Assembly (NCBI GenBank): GCA_013177935.1
Contig: JABLXZ010000004.1
Location: 186,001 to 250,000 of the forward strand
From: a candidate division WOR-3 bacterium
GTDB taxonomy: Bacteria; Hydrothermota; Tepidihabitantia; Tepidihabitantales; Tepidihabitantaceae
Length of the DNA stretch: 64,000 nucleotides
Reading direction: 5' to 3'
The notes under the pieces are model-generated. The model saw only the letters and a program-made list of their open reading frames with translations. It was not told where the DNA came from and ran no database searches. The translations under genes were made by a program, and so were the position numbers. Shown piece after piece: positions 16,281 to 25,300 of the stretch. The first letter of the stretch is position 1. Each line of letters begins with the position of its first letter.

Positions 16281-16828
16281 ACAATACCTTTCCTTCGCGC
16301 CGGAATGAGAATCTGGCGCAGATTTGCCTTTGCCCGAAACAAAAGGGCATCGACTGCGCGCACCGAGCGCCCCATAACCTCAGCAACCTCCCGATAACTC
16401 ATCCCCTCATAGATGTTCAGAACCAGCGCGGTCCGCTGGTCAGGTGGCAACTGTGCCAGAGCCGCTTTTACCACCTCTTCCCGGCGCTTCTGTTCAAAAA
16501 CCGTAACCGGCTCATTATTGCTTGAACCGGGCAAAAGTTCAGTCAACTCCTCAACCGGCTTCCTTCTCTTTTTCCAATTAAATGTTAGATTCATTCCAAT
16601 CCTGAAAAGCCAGGTTTTGAACTCGCTTTTGCCCTTGAAACCACTAAGCGACCGCCACGCCTTGACCCAGGTTTCCTGGGTTAACTCATCAGCATCGGTT
16701 GGGTCGCCAACAAGACGGTAGATAAATGCGTATAGTGCTGGACCGTGCTGCCGGACCAGCGTCTCAAATGCGGCTAAATCACCGTTCTGGGCCGAAAGAA
16801 CCAGTTCCTGGTCGTTGTACTTGTCCAA
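16277..16828 (-). CDS. ECF-family RNA polymerase sigma factor
   Basis: A 183-residue group IV sigma factor with region 2 (FETLVRQHGPALYAFIYRLV, then DADELTQETWVKAWRSL) and region 4 (LPPDQRTALVLNIYEGMSYR, EVAEVMGRSVRAVDALLFRA). It lacks regions 1 and 3. The start codon is TTG at 16828; a TATAAT box lies 7 nt upstream but no -35 consensus is seen, so the promoter may use another sigma, possibly this one. It heads a four-gene operon with its zinc anti-sigma and two Spy-like periplasmic proteins, so envelope or metal stress is the likely stimulus. Confidence 0.94.
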   Translation of the reverse strand: MDKYNDQELVLSAQNGDLAAFETLVRQHGPALYAFIYRLVGDPTDADELTQETWVKAWRSLSGFKGKSEFKTWLFRIGMNLTFNWKKRRKPVEELTELLPGSSNNEPVTVFEQKRREEVVKAALAQLPPDQRTALVLNIYEGMSYREVAEVMGRSVRAVDALLFRAKANLRQILIPARRKGIV

Positions 16829-16835
16829 TTATTTA

Positions 16836-16841
16836 ATTATA
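16836..16841 (-). promoter_or_regulatory. Possible -10 box of the ECF sigma operon
   Basis: A TATAAT hexamer on the minus strand ends 7 nt before the TTG start codon. No TTGACA-like box lies 15-19 bp upstream. Either an activator or an ECF-type promoter is used, or the gene is read from the upstream disulfide oxidoreductase gene 33 nt away. Confidence 0.4.
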
Positions 16842-16860
16842 ATAGACAAATTGCTCAGCC

Positions 16861-17514
16861 CTATCCTGCGCCCGCATCAACCGCCTTCATAACCTCCTGC
16901 AGGAACCGCTCCTCTGGTAATGCACCCTCAAACTGATGACGCTGATTGAGCACGGTCTTGGGCACCGCCATCACCTCATAGTAGTTTGCCAGAACCGGAA
17001 ACTCCTGGGCATCAATGGCGCTTGCGGTAATATTATCACTCTCCATTGCAAAACGATGGGCTAAAGAGACCATCATTGGACAGTATGGGCAGGTCAGAGT
17101 AACAAACACATCAATCTTAACCGGCTGGGTAATCTGGCTCAACCTCTCTCTGGTTTCGGGTTTTAACCCGGACTCTCTTTTTCCGACCAGCTGAATCGCA
17201 TTGACCAGTGAGGTAAACTCATAACCCGCGGGAACGCCATAAAACCTTATCCCGTAATCCTTCTCGCCCGCCACCACCAGTGCCGGCACCCTTTCCACCT
17301 TGAACTCCTCCACCTTCTCTTTGTCAAGCAAAAAGTTGTAAACCTCCAGTTTGACCTTATCCGAAAGCGCCGCAATCTCCTCTGCCAGTTGCCGGTTTTC
17401 CCGACAGAACTGACACTCCATCTCCTGCGTGAAAACCACCAGCCGCACCGGATTGGGCAAATTTTTGAGAACCGGCTCAAGCTGCCTTTTTACCGATTCC
17501 TGAACCAAACTCAT
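16861..17514 (-). CDS. Protein disulfide oxidoreductase (two glutaredoxin/thioredoxin folds)
   Basis: A 217-residue cytoplasmic protein of the PDO/glutaredoxin-like family found mainly in thermophiles. It contains two thioredoxin folds, each with a CxxC: C34-Q-F-C37 in the first and C142-P-Y-C145 in the second, with cis-proline segments ERVPALV and MAVPKTV. Such proteins make, reduce or isomerise disulfides. A clear AGGAGG precedes the ATG. It lies 35 nt after the CapA-like gene and just upstream of the ECF operon, so a link with envelope thiol balance is possible but unproven. Confidence 0.9.
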   Translation of the reverse strand: MSLVQESVKRQLEPVLKNLPNPVRLVVFTQEMECQFCRENRQLAEEIAALSDKVKLEVYNFLLDKEKVEEFKVERVPALVVAGEKDYGIRFYGVPAGYEFTSLVNAIQLVGKRESGLKPETRERLSQITQPVKIDVFVTLTCPYCPMMVSLAHRFAMESDNITASAIDAQEFPVLANYYEVMAVPKTVLNQRHQFEGALPEERFLQEVMKAVDAGAG

Positions 17515-17549
17515 TAATCCTCCTTTTTTATCAATTAGACCCCGGGCAA

Positions 17550-20477
17550 TCAGAAATCGGTGCTCAACACCACCACCCGCGCCCGGCTTTTTGTGCCCTC
17601 CGTCTCCAATCGGAAGAAGTAGGTTCCGCTCGGAACCCGCCTGCCCTGCTCATCTTTCAAATCCCAGTTGACAACTCGTAAACCCCTTGCCCTACCTTCA
17701 TCGTTCCATTGACGCACCATTTGACCAAGGCTGTTGTAAACCCTTAAAAGCGCGTGCTCACCATCCCTCAGATGGTAATTGACCAGAACCCTGCCGCGGG
17801 TCGGACTGGGCTTGACCGTCAAGCCGTCTGGAGGGTAACCAACCGGGCGCGGTGTCGCTACGCCGGTCATTGTTTGAAATACCGTATTTTCATAGGTAAC
17901 AATCGCCTCGGGCACTGAATCACCAGTTTGCACCTGAAGCCAGGTGTAGTCGTTTGGTGTCGCAACCGTCAATGGTCCAGAACACTCCTCCCATTCTTCC
18001 CACTCAATTACCCGGATGTCATCAAACCAAACCTGACCTATGCCCGAATCCGGTCCTGTGCTCATTAGCAGGACATCAAAGTATCCGCCTGACACCGGTG
18101 CCGGTACTTCAGCATAAAACTCCTGCCACTCATTTGTTCCGTTAATTACCGGTAGACTGCAAACCGCAATCCGCATGCCGCCAATCCGGCTGTTGTAAAC
18201 ATTTAACACCACCACCGCACTGCCGCAATTCTCCGTCTTCATCCAGCCGTAAACACCCAGCCGGTGCGAATCTGCCGAGCACACCATCCGCTCCTCAAGA
18301 TTGGTCACAATCGTCCCGGTCCCAGCGCTCCGGCGCTGGCATAACGACCTTGCACCACGGTGTGCCAGTGAGTCGTAAAACTCATCCGCCTGATTCAACA
18401 GCCAGAAACTCGCCCCTTCATCTTCCATATTACCCATCCAGAGCAAATCTCTGCCCAGTCGGATTTGCCACGCCCCAGCCGGAGTAATACTCACAACCGT
18501 TGACAGGTCTCCGGTATCATTCAAACTGTGCGGCGCCGACCGATAACCTCCAGAATCGGGCAGCAGTGCCAACACCACACCATACCGCCTCGTCAGACGG
18601 TTCATCCTCGTACTGTCCAGCACTATCTCGGCGATCACACTTTCCCGGTCCACGACAAGGTAACTGTTTAACTCGCGGGAACGCCGCGCCAGATAGCGCA
18701 GGATTCTTGTTCCCAATTCGCCTCTTGCCCGGTGCGGGATGTAGTCGTCAATGTAAACCGGCACTAACCAGTAGCGGTAAAAACCCCTTTCATCCAAAAG
18801 TCCATTGAGAATCACTGAGGGATAGGTTTCCGGATACTCCTGGTCAAACGCAAAATTGCCCAGCGAATGGGCGATCAACTTGCCCTGATAAACCTCAAAC
18901 CCCTGCAGAATATGGGGATGGTGACAGACCACAAGTTCCGCACCCTGGTCAACAATTCGGCGGCGCAACGCAATCTGACTTGCGGTGGGCTGGAGCGCAC
19001 CGGGTCTAAACCACTCCTCATCAGCCGGTTCTGGCTGGTACTCTTCGCCTGAATGCAGTTCCACCACCAGAAAGTCCGCAACCCTTTTTGCCCGCTGCAG
19101 CGCCTGAAACACCCGAAAGGTGTCAAGGTCGGCAAATCCCGGTTTGTTCTCCCCGGCATTGAGATAAGGTTGATAATTGTCGTACTGACCGGTTCGGTCG
19201 CTATAAGCAAGAAACCCGAGCGCGGTTCCGTGCTTCACAAGAAAGACCGGTTGATACGCCTCATAAGCATCTTCACCCGCACCTGAGTACACTATCCCGA
19301 GTGTGTCCAGCACCACCTGGGTTTGCCGCAACCCTTCCAGCCCGTAATCAATTATGTGGTTGTTGGCAAGCGAAACCACATCTATTCCGGCAAACTTCAA
19401 CCCCTGCCCATTAGCCGGCCGGCCCCGGAAAACAATCGGCTTGGTCGGATGCGGCGTACCGCGGTCGGTCAAAGGACACTCAAGATTCGCCACGGTGACA
19501 TCCGCAACATCACCTAAATAGGGTTTTACCTCCCGAAAAATCGCCTCAACCCCTAAACTGTCAATCAGCGGCTCGTACCGTCTTGCCAGCATCACATCAC
19601 CGACAAAATTCAATCGCAAAGGATAAGAGCCCGGTCCGGGCTCCAAGTTCACCCGGCACGAGTCCCTGCCCACCCGGCCGCTTTCATCCCTCACCTGAAC
19701 CAGAACGGTATAGGTGTGATTGTCCCGCACAATATAGGTGTGAATCGGGCAGGAGTCACTACTTGTTGAGTCGTCGCCAAACTCCCAGTGATAAAAATGG
19801 GTTCGGCTGTCCGGATCCTGCACCCGGCTGTAAAAGTGTACAGTCAGACTCCAGGTACCATCCTGATTGTCAATCAACCCTGCGGGCACAAACCACGCCT
19901 CAACCTCGGGCGCCTGCGGCTGGTCAAGGGTGACATCGGAAATGTCGTCAAAATAGACCTTGCCCCTTGCACCCTGGTCCGCATCGTTGATAAACACCAT
20001 CCCGTTCAAAGTCGTCAGATGCCCGAACCGGCTCAGCCAATCTGCGCCCACGGGCAAAAGATACCGATTCCAGTTTCGCACCGGAAATGCGCCCTGATAA
20101 ACGGTCACCCAGCGTGCCGGGTCAACTCGCTCCCGACCAGCAAATGCGTACAAAAGCGTCTCCGTTTCCGACACCAGACCAAACCCCTGGATTGCACCGA
20201 CACTCTCCACATAAGCCCACACCTCCCACACCTTTGCAGAGTCCAGCGCCATTGGTGGAATCGGTTCAACCTTCCAGGTGTTGCCGAACAGTTTCAAAGC
20301 GTAGCGGGAACTGTTATGGGTTAGCGCTGAATCCAGAACCCAGGAGTCGGGCTGAACATCCTCTCCGGGAAATGAGAACAGATTAACATTTCCGGACTCA
20401 AAATTCTCAACCGTATCCGCGAAAAATGGCGTCCCAACCGCGCCCAGCGTGAACATCAGCGCTGCGAAAAAACTCAC
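17550..20477 (-). CDS. Secreted CapA-family phosphoesterase-like protein with PKD and sorting domains
   Basis: A 975-residue exported multidomain protein. A short signal peptide (about 1-21) precedes a jelly-roll-like domain (about 22-185, with VYFDDIS), a PKD-type domain (about 195-285, YHWEFGDDS), and a CapA/PgsA metallophosphoesterase-like domain (about 288-560; LNFVGDVMLARR, TVANLECPLT, SLANNHIIDYG, VCHHPHILQGFEVY, HSLGNFAFDQ). A second jelly-roll-like region (about 665-830) and a FlgD-like C-terminal domain (NYHLRDGEHALLRVYNSLGQ, SGTYFFRLET) follow. CapA proteins act in poly-gamma-glutamate or surface polymer export; the substrate here is unknown. It overlaps the macro-domain gene by 4 nt and precedes the disulfide oxidoreductase gene. 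Confidence 0.88.
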   Translation of the reverse strand: MSFFAALMFTLGAVGTPFFADTVENFESGNVNLFSFPGEDVQPDSWVLDSALTHNSSRYALKLFGNTWKVEPIPPMALDSAKVWEVWAYVESVGAIQGFGLVSETETLLYAFAGRERVDPARWVTVYQGAFPVRNWNRYLLPVGADWLSRFGHLTTLNGMVFINDADQGARGKVYFDDISDVTLDQPQAPEVEAWFVPAGLIDNQDGTWSLTVHFYSRVQDPDSRTHFYHWEFGDDSTSSDSCPIHTYIVRDNHTYTVLVQVRDESGRVGRDSCRVNLEPGPGSYPLRLNFVGDVMLARRYEPLIDSLGVEAIFREVKPYLGDVADVTVANLECPLTDRGTPHPTKPIVFRGRPANGQGLKFAGIDVVSLANNHIIDYGLEGLRQTQVVLDTLGIVYSGAGEDAYEAYQPVFLVKHGTALGFLAYSDRTGQYDNYQPYLNAGENKPGFADLDTFRVFQALQRAKRVADFLVVELHSGEEYQPEPADEEWFRPGALQPTASQIALRRRIVDQGAELVVCHHPHILQGFEVYQGKLIAHSLGNFAFDQEYPETYPSVILNGLLDERGFYRYWLVPVYIDDYIPHRARGELGTRILRYLARRSRELNSYLVVDRESVIAEIVLDSTRMNRLTRRYGVVLALLPDSGGYRSAPHSLNDTGDLSTVVSITPAGAWQIRLGRDLLWMGNMEDEGASFWLLNQADEFYDSLAHRGARSLCQRRSAGTGTIVTNLEERMVCSADSHRLGVYGWMKTENCGSAVVVLNVYNSRIGGMRIAVCSLPVINGTNEWQEFYAEVPAPVSGGYFDVLLMSTGPDSGIGQVWFDDIRVIEWEEWEECSGPLTVATPNDYTWLQVQTGDSVPEAIVTYENTVFQTMTGVATPRPVGYPPDGLTVKPSPTRGRVLVNYHLRDGEHALLRVYNSLGQMVRQWNDEGRARGLRVVNWDLKDEQGRRVPSGTYFFRLETEGTKSRARVVVLSTDF

Positions 20478-21016
20478 TCCAACCTCTTTGCCATCCGGGT
20501 CAGAACAGTCTGGTAAACATCAAGGTCTGCCTCACTATACAAAACAAACCTTATCCGCCGGACAGACTTCAAATCTGGCATCATCTTAAGAACCGTCCTG
20601 AGCGCCACCTCTGCCGCCTCTTCAACTGGATAACCAAAGTATCCAGTAGAAATTGATGGAAAGGCGATTGACTTAATCTGGCGCTCCTCGGCAATCTTCA
20701 GGGCGTTCTCATAACAGCGGGCAAGAAACTCCTCTTCAGGTTTATCAACCCTGTAAACCGGTCCGAGACAGTGAATCACATATTTATTGGGCAAATTGTG
20801 CCCACCGGTAATCACCGCATCACCAGGTTTAATCGGCGCCAGCGGCTTACACTCCTCGTAAAGTCCCGGACCTGCTGCCCGATGAATCGCGCCGGCAACA
20901 CCGCCACCCGGTGCCAGTCGAGCATTCGCCGCATTCACCACCGCTTCAAACCCCTCCTGCTTTGTAATATCCCCCCGCACACACTCCAGTTCCACATTGC
21001 CAATCTTAATTTGCAT
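20474..21016 (-). CDS. Macro-domain ADP-ribose-binding protein
   Basis: A 180-residue single macro domain of the O-acetyl-ADP-ribose deacetylase/YmdB type. Signatures are RGDITKQEGFEAVVNAANAR, LAPGGGVAGAIHRAAG, AVITGGHNLPNKYVIHCLGP and IAFPSISTGYFGYPVEEAAE. Such proteins remove ADP-ribose from proteins or deacetylate O-acetyl-ADP-ribose in the cytoplasm. It has its own promoter (21057-21086) and an AAGGGTTG ribosome-binding site. Its stop overlaps the start of the secreted CapA-like gene (ATGA), an odd pairing of cytosolic and exported proteins. Confidence 0.93.
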   Translation of the reverse strand: MQIKIGNVELECVRGDITKQEGFEAVVNAANARLAPGGGVAGAIHRAAGPGLYEECKPLAPIKPGDAVITGGHNLPNKYVIHCLGPVYRVDKPEEEFLARCYENALKIAEERQIKSIAFPSISTGYFGYPVEEAAEVALRTVLKMMPDLKSVRRIRFVLYSEADLDVYQTVLTRMAKRLE

Positions 21017-21056
21017 AACAACCCTTTTTTAATCCAAGCAAAAATTAGACAGTTCT

Positions 21057-21086
21057 ATTATAAAATGGAACTGTACCCGCTGTCAA
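21057..21086 (-). promoter_or_regulatory. Promoter of the macro-capA-PDO unit
   Basis: TTGACA (21081-21086), 18-bp spacer and TATAAT (21057-21062) on the minus strand, both perfect boxes. The leader is about 35 nt with a Shine-Dalgarno. Confidence 0.78.
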
Positions 21087-21169
21087 TAAACCGGCATTTC
21101 CCCAATACCGGCTTCTGACCACTTTACCGGCAAACTCCTTGGTGTCCAATTGAAACACACCTGGAAAAT

Positions 21170-21296
21170 TATACTTTAAAGTATACAGCAAAATTTGGGG
21201 TGTGATGGGATAAGTTTCTGTAATTTAGTGTGTTAAATTGTTTTGACCGCATTTTCCATACCCAACCCCGGGGTAGTTTCAGGGATGGTATGGGAT
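21170..21296 (+). repeat. Bipartite dispersed repeat, copy B
   Basis: Palindrome TATACTTTAAAGTATA at 21170-21185 and, 80 nt further, the CATTTTCCATACCCAACCCC / GGGGTAGTTTCAGGGATGGT module (21250-21296), identical to copy A over nearly 45 bases. The linker is less conserved but retains a TAAGTTT...GTTAA pattern. It lies in the divergent gap between the macro-domain gene and yjbQ. Confidence 0.85.
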
Positions 21297-21496
21297 TTTG
21301 ATGGATTTTCGGTTTAGCCGTGGGTTTTTCCACCATTTTTGACCTGATGCCCGATTTTATCTCTGTTTTGGTGCCGATGTTAGACTGTTCTGTTGTTCCG
21401 GAAAAACTCGCAATCGTGCCCGCAAAAGTTCTCCGGCAACCGCTCCTATACGCACCCTATCTTTTGTTCCATCCCATCAAGGGAAGGAAAATTAAG
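21297..21496. other. Intergenic stretch upstream of yjbQ, no gene seen
   Basis: About 200 nt between repeat copy B and the yjbQ promoter. A 63-codon frame (21320-21511) lacks any family likeness and overlaps the promoter. I find no clear hairpin terminator or RNA gene. Confidence 0.55.
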
Positions 21497-21524
21497 TTGA
21501 CTGAAACTTAATCTCGGATAATAT
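21497..21524 (+). promoter_or_regulatory. Promoter of the yjbQ operon (leaderless type)
   Basis: TTGACT (21497-21502), 16-bp spacer, TAATAT (21519-21524). The box ends 10 nt before the ATG at 21535, giving a predicted leader of only a few nucleotides. A GGG just upstream of ATG is too close to act as a Shine-Dalgarno. Confidence 0.72.
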
Positions 21525-21534
21525 AAGTAAGGGT

Positions 21535-21951
21535 ATGATTTCCTTTACGGTTAAGACCCAGCGCCGCACCGAACTTGTTGACATTACCGGTCAGGTCCAG
21601 GATGCGGTTGCCCAAACCGGAGTTTCAAACGGGGTCTGCTTTATCTATGTGCCCCACACCACCGCCGGCGTCTGCGTAAATGAAAGTTATGACCCGGATG
21701 TTGCCGAAGACATTACCCGCACCCTGTCCAAACTTGTGCCGGCTGATGCCCATTACCAGCACACCGAAGGCAATGCCGATGCCCATATCAAATCGGTTCT
21801 GGTCGGTACCAGTCAGGCGATTCCGGTGGAAAACGGCAAACTGCGTCTGGGTCGGTGGCAGGGGATTTTTTTTTGTGAGTTTGATGGTCCGCGTCAGCGG
21901 AGCTGTTTTGTTCAGGTCGTAAGCAACTCAACTTTTAAGGAGGATAAATGA
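21535..21951 (+). CDS. yjbQ: YjbQ/UPF0047 family protein
   Basis: A 138-residue member of the YjbQ (UPF0047) family; some members have weak thiamine phosphate synthase activity, but the main role is unsettled. The hallmark segments are present: CFIYVPHTTAGVCVNESYDP (His and Asn of the putative active site), DAHYQHTEGNADAHIKSVLV and LGRWQGIFFCEFDGPR. Length is normal. Its stop overlaps the start of the aminotransferase gene (ATGA), which carries its own AAGGAGG inside the yjbQ end. Confidence 0.92.
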   Translation: MISFTVKTQRRTELVDITGQVQDAVAQTGVSNGVCFIYVPHTTAGVCVNESYDPDVAEDITRTLSKLVPADAHYQHTEGNADAHIKSVLVGTSQAIPVENGKLRLGRWQGIFFCEFDGPRQRSCFVQVVSNSTFKEDK

Positions 21952-23021
21952 GCCATAAGAAACTTTTTGTCCCCGGTCCAACCGAAGTCCGGGAAGAGGT
22001 GCTTAAAGCACAGGCAAAATGGATGATTGGTCACCGTTCTAAGGAGTTTGGTGACCTGAACGCCCGGTGCATTGAAAAAACCCAGAAAATCTTGAAGACC
22101 AAGAACTATGTGTTCTGGTGGACCGCATCCGGCACCGGCTTGATGGAAGGCACCATCCGGAATGTGGTGCGGCGCAAGGTGCTGCACTGCGTCAATGGCG
22201 CCTTCTCGGACCGCTGGTTCAAAATCTCCCAGGCTTGCGGTAAAGAGCCCGAGGCGCTGCGTGTGGAGTGGGGCAAGGCGATAAAACCGGAGATGGTTGA
22301 CCAGGCGCTTGCCAAAGGCGGTTTTGAGGCGGTCACGATTACCCAGAACGAAACCTCAACCGGGGTTCGTTCACCGCTTGAGGATATCGCCCGGATGGTA
22401 CGCAGCAAGTATCCGGATGTTCTGATTCTGGTTGATGCGGTTTCCAGTTTGATGGGCGACTGGTTTGACATCGACGAACTGGGCCTGGATGTGGTTGTCG
22501 CCTCGAGCCAGAAGTGTGTTGCCCTGCCGCCGGGTCTGGCGGTTGCCATCATCTCAGCCCGGGCGATGGAGAAGTGCCGGAACAATCCGGACCGCGGTTA
22601 CTACTTTGATTTTGAGGCGATGCTCAAGCGGTACGAAAAGGACAAGCAGACCCCGACCACGCCGGCGATTTCGCTTTTCTGGGCGCTTGATGTTCAGTTA
22701 GACGCCATCCTTGCCGAAGGGATGGAAAATCGGTATCAGCGCCACCAGAAGATGGCGCAGTTCACCCGGGAGTGGGCAAAGAAGTACTTTGCTGTATTTC
22801 CCGAACCGGGTTATGAGTCGGTGACATTGACCACCGTGACCAACACCCGGGGCATCAGCGTCAAGGATTTGAACAGCGCGCTTGGTGAGCGGGGAATGCA
22901 AATCTCCAACGGTTATGGCGACCTGAAGGAGAAAACCTTCCGCATCGCCCATATGGGTGACCTGACAATGAAAGATATGGAGGCGGTGACCGCGGCGATT
23001 GTCGAAATCCTTAAATTGTGA
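21948..23021 (+). CDS. Class V (serine-pyruvate/alanine-glyoxylate type) aminotransferase
   Basis: A 357-residue PLP enzyme of the AGAT/SPT branch of class V aminotransferases. It begins with KLFVPGPTEV, has the substrate-binding MIGHRSKEF, cofactor Asp163 (LVDAVSS) and the Schiff-base Lys189 (VASSQKCVALPPGL), and ends with an FRIAHMGDL segment. Likely reactions are serine:pyruvate, alanine:glyoxylate or phosphoserine-type transamination; sequence alone does not settle the substrate. It is coupled to yjbQ upstream and overlaps the subtilase gene downstream by 4 nt (GTGA), an unusual link between a cytosolic enzyme and a secreted protease. Confidence 0.92.
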   Translation: MSHKKLFVPGPTEVREEVLKAQAKWMIGHRSKEFGDLNARCIEKTQKILKTKNYVFWWTASGTGLMEGTIRNVVRRKVLHCVNGAFSDRWFKISQACGKEPEALRVEWGKAIKPEMVDQALAKGGFEAVTITQNETSTGVRSPLEDIARMVRSKYPDVLILVDAVSSLMGDWFDIDELGLDVVVASSQKCVALPPGLAVAIISARAMEKCRNNPDRGYYFDFEAMLKRYEKDKQTPTTPAISLFWALDVQLDAILAEGMENRYQRHQKMAQFTREWAKKYFAVFPEPGYESVTLTTVTNTRGISVKDLNSALGERGMQISNGYGDLKEKTFRIAHMGDLTMKDMEAVTAAIVEILKL

Positions 23022-25300
23022 GTCTCTTTCTTTGGCTCGGCTGGGCGCTCTTTTTATATGCTGGGCCAGGAATAACTAAAACTCAGAGCGCCGCCCATTT
23101 TACACCGGAGCCTTATGCGGGCGCAAATGAGATTCGTTTTGCCAATGGCATAGTTTTAACACTGCCAGCGGAACCGGTTGACAATAAGCCGCTTTCCACA
23201 CGCTACTGGCTTGTCCACTTTTCTCAACCGGTCCGGCAGGAGTTTCTCTGCCATTTGCGCCGCATTGGTCTGGAGCCGGTCTGTTACATCGCATATCAAA
23301 CGGTTGTGGTCCGGAACTTGAGCAGCCGTTCACCTGACGAACTCCTGCCTCAACTTTTGGACATTTCCGTTGACTGGATTGGACCTTTTCTGCCCGAATA
23401 CAAGTTAAGCCGCGGTGTCGAACCATCAACCCGGGTTGACAATTTGTCATTTGCCCTCTGGCCCGGAGAGAAAAAGCCCTTACATCTTTCCCGCCGGAAT
23501 GCGCGCCAGTTAACCGAACTTGATGCGGTCTATTATGTTGAACGCCGGCACCGGTTCGAACCGTTCAACCGCGATGTGCAATGGGTGGTACAGACCGGCT
23601 GGGACTCAATCGGACCGATAGAACCAGGTCAAAACTTTCGCCGGTTCTGGAACGCCGGACTGCGCGGGCAGGGTATGGTTGTCGGGCTGTTTGATTCGGG
23701 GATAATCATTGAGCACGATATGTTCCGTGACCCCTGGGTGCCACTGGAAAGCCCGGGCATCTATCTCAATCACCGCAAAATTGTTGCCTACAAACTGTTC
23801 CGCAATGCCGATTTTGGTGACCCGAGCGCGGTTGTCTATCACGGGTCCGCAGTTGCCGGAACCCTTGCCGGTAACGACTCCATCTGCGGCAATTTAAGCG
23901 ACCTGGACGGTGTTGCACCCGATGCCCGCATCTACTTTCTTGACATCGCCACCGCCAGTGGCCAGTACCTGTTTGATGACAATATGACCGAAATGCTCGA
24001 CTCAATCCGGCTCAGTTATGGGATGCCCGAACCGGTACGCCAGGTGTCCGGTTCGTTTGGCTCAATGGACCAGACCGGATATTACACCCTGCCCGATGCC
24101 ACCCTTGATGCGGTTACCTGGCAGGATAAGAAGTTTCTTGTGGTCTGGGCAGCAGGTAATGGCGCCGGCACCCAGTATCGGATTGGCCATCCCGCCTGTG
24201 CGAAAAACTGCCTGACCGTTGGCGGTACCGGCAACGGCACAATGAGCAATCTGGTCTACTCCCTTTCCTCTGCCGGTCCAACCCGGGACTTAAGAATCAA
24301 ACCCAACATTGTGGCACCTGCCGACAGCATCTTCACCGTTTACGGTGCCGGCATCAACACCTATCGCGCCCGCGAAGGCACCAGTTTTGCCGCACCTGCG
24401 GTCAGCGGTGCCCTGACTTTGCTCCGCCAGTATCTCAAAGAGGGCTGGTATCCAGATGGCAGACCCAACCCGGAAAGGGGTATTGATGCGCCCAGTGCGG
24501 CACTGATGCGCGCCTTTGCCATCTGCGCCACCGACACCAATGTCGGCAGTGGCACGATTCCGGACAACCGCATCGGCTGGGGCAGACTCAACCTGTCCCG
24601 GATTATGCATCTACCTGACGACTCACTGGCATTAACCTTTGTTGACGACTCGTTCGGATTGGAAACCGGGCAGTTTGATGAGTACGAAATTGTCCTGGAC
24701 CGGCGCGAGCCGCTCTCTATCACCCTTGCCTGGACCGACACCGCGGCACTGCCTAACGCTGAAATCGCTCTGGTTAACGACCTGAACTTAGAGGCGATAA
24801 GCCCGGATGGAAACCGGTATCGGGGAAATCAACTTTACCTCAGCCAGTCTATTGCCAACCCTACCGCCTGGGACGAAAGAAATGTTGAAGAGGTGATTCG
24901 CATCGCGCGGCCCCTTGCTGGCGTCTGGAAAATCCGCATCTATGGCAGAAATGTCTATACCCCGCGTCAGCCTTACGCGCTGGTAATTCGGGGGGGAATC
25001 CAGGGATTGCCCATCTGCATCGCCGAAGAGCACGAACAAATAAAGACAAGGGAAAAGCGCAACCCCTATCCCGGTTTACACAACAGCCGGTTTTCCTTTT
25101 TGATGGTACCGCCCCAGAGTGTAATGGATATCTGGACACCAGATGGCAGACAGGTTACCCGCATCGAATCTCACAACCGGCAGTTCTACTGGTACTACAC
25201 CGACAACTCCGGGAAAAAACTGCCCAGTGGAGTTTATCTGTATCAAATTAAAAGGCTGAACACGACGCCCCAATGGGGAAAGATTGTCTTAATCAGGTAA
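23018..25300 (+). CDS. Secreted subtilisin-like serine protease (S8), second copy
   Basis: A 760-residue exported protease starting at a GTG that overlaps the aminotransferase stop. The signal peptide is about residues 1-18. The catalytic domain (about 205-540) has Asp226 (GLFDSG), His275 (YHGSAVAGT; HGS replaces the usual HGT), Asn381 (AAGN) and Ser456 (GTSFAAPAVSG). A beta-sandwich P-domain-like region (about 550-670) and a degenerate FlgD-like C-terminal segment follow (LPSGVYLYQIKR, final GKIVLIR), so export may follow the same route as the other large secreted proteins here. It ends tail to tail with the next gene, overlapping by 8 nt. Confidence 0.9.
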   Translation: MSLFLWLGWALFLYAGPGITKTQSAAHFTPEPYAGANEIRFANGIVLTLPAEPVDNKPLSTRYWLVHFSQPVRQEFLCHLRRIGLEPVCYIAYQTVVVRNLSSRSPDELLPQLLDISVDWIGPFLPEYKLSRGVEPSTRVDNLSFALWPGEKKPLHLSRRNARQLTELDAVYYVERRHRFEPFNRDVQWVVQTGWDSIGPIEPGQNFRRFWNAGLRGQGMVVGLFDSGIIIEHDMFRDPWVPLESPGIYLNHRKIVAYKLFRNADFGDPSAVVYHGSAVAGTLAGNDSICGNLSDLDGVAPDARIYFLDIATASGQYLFDDNMTEMLDSIRLSYGMPEPVRQVSGSFGSMDQTGYYTLPDATLDAVTWQDKKFLVVWAAGNGAGTQYRIGHPACAKNCLTVGGTGNGTMSNLVYSLSSAGPTRDLRIKPNIVAPADSIFTVYGAGINTYRAREGTSFAAPAVSGALTLLRQYLKEGWYPDGRPNPERGIDAPSAALMRAFAICATDTNVGSGTIPDNRIGWGRLNLSRIMHLPDDSLALTFVDDSFGLETGQFDEYEIVLDRREPLSITLAWTDTAALPNAEIALVNDLNLEAISPDGNRYRGNQLYLSQSIANPTAWDERNVEEVIRIARPLAGVWKIRIYGRNVYTPRQPYALVIRGGIQGLPICIAEEHEQIKTREKRNPYPGLHNSRFSFLMVPPQSVMDIWTPDGRQVTRIESHNRQFYWYYTDNSGKKLPSGVYLYQIKRLNTTPQWGKIVLIR

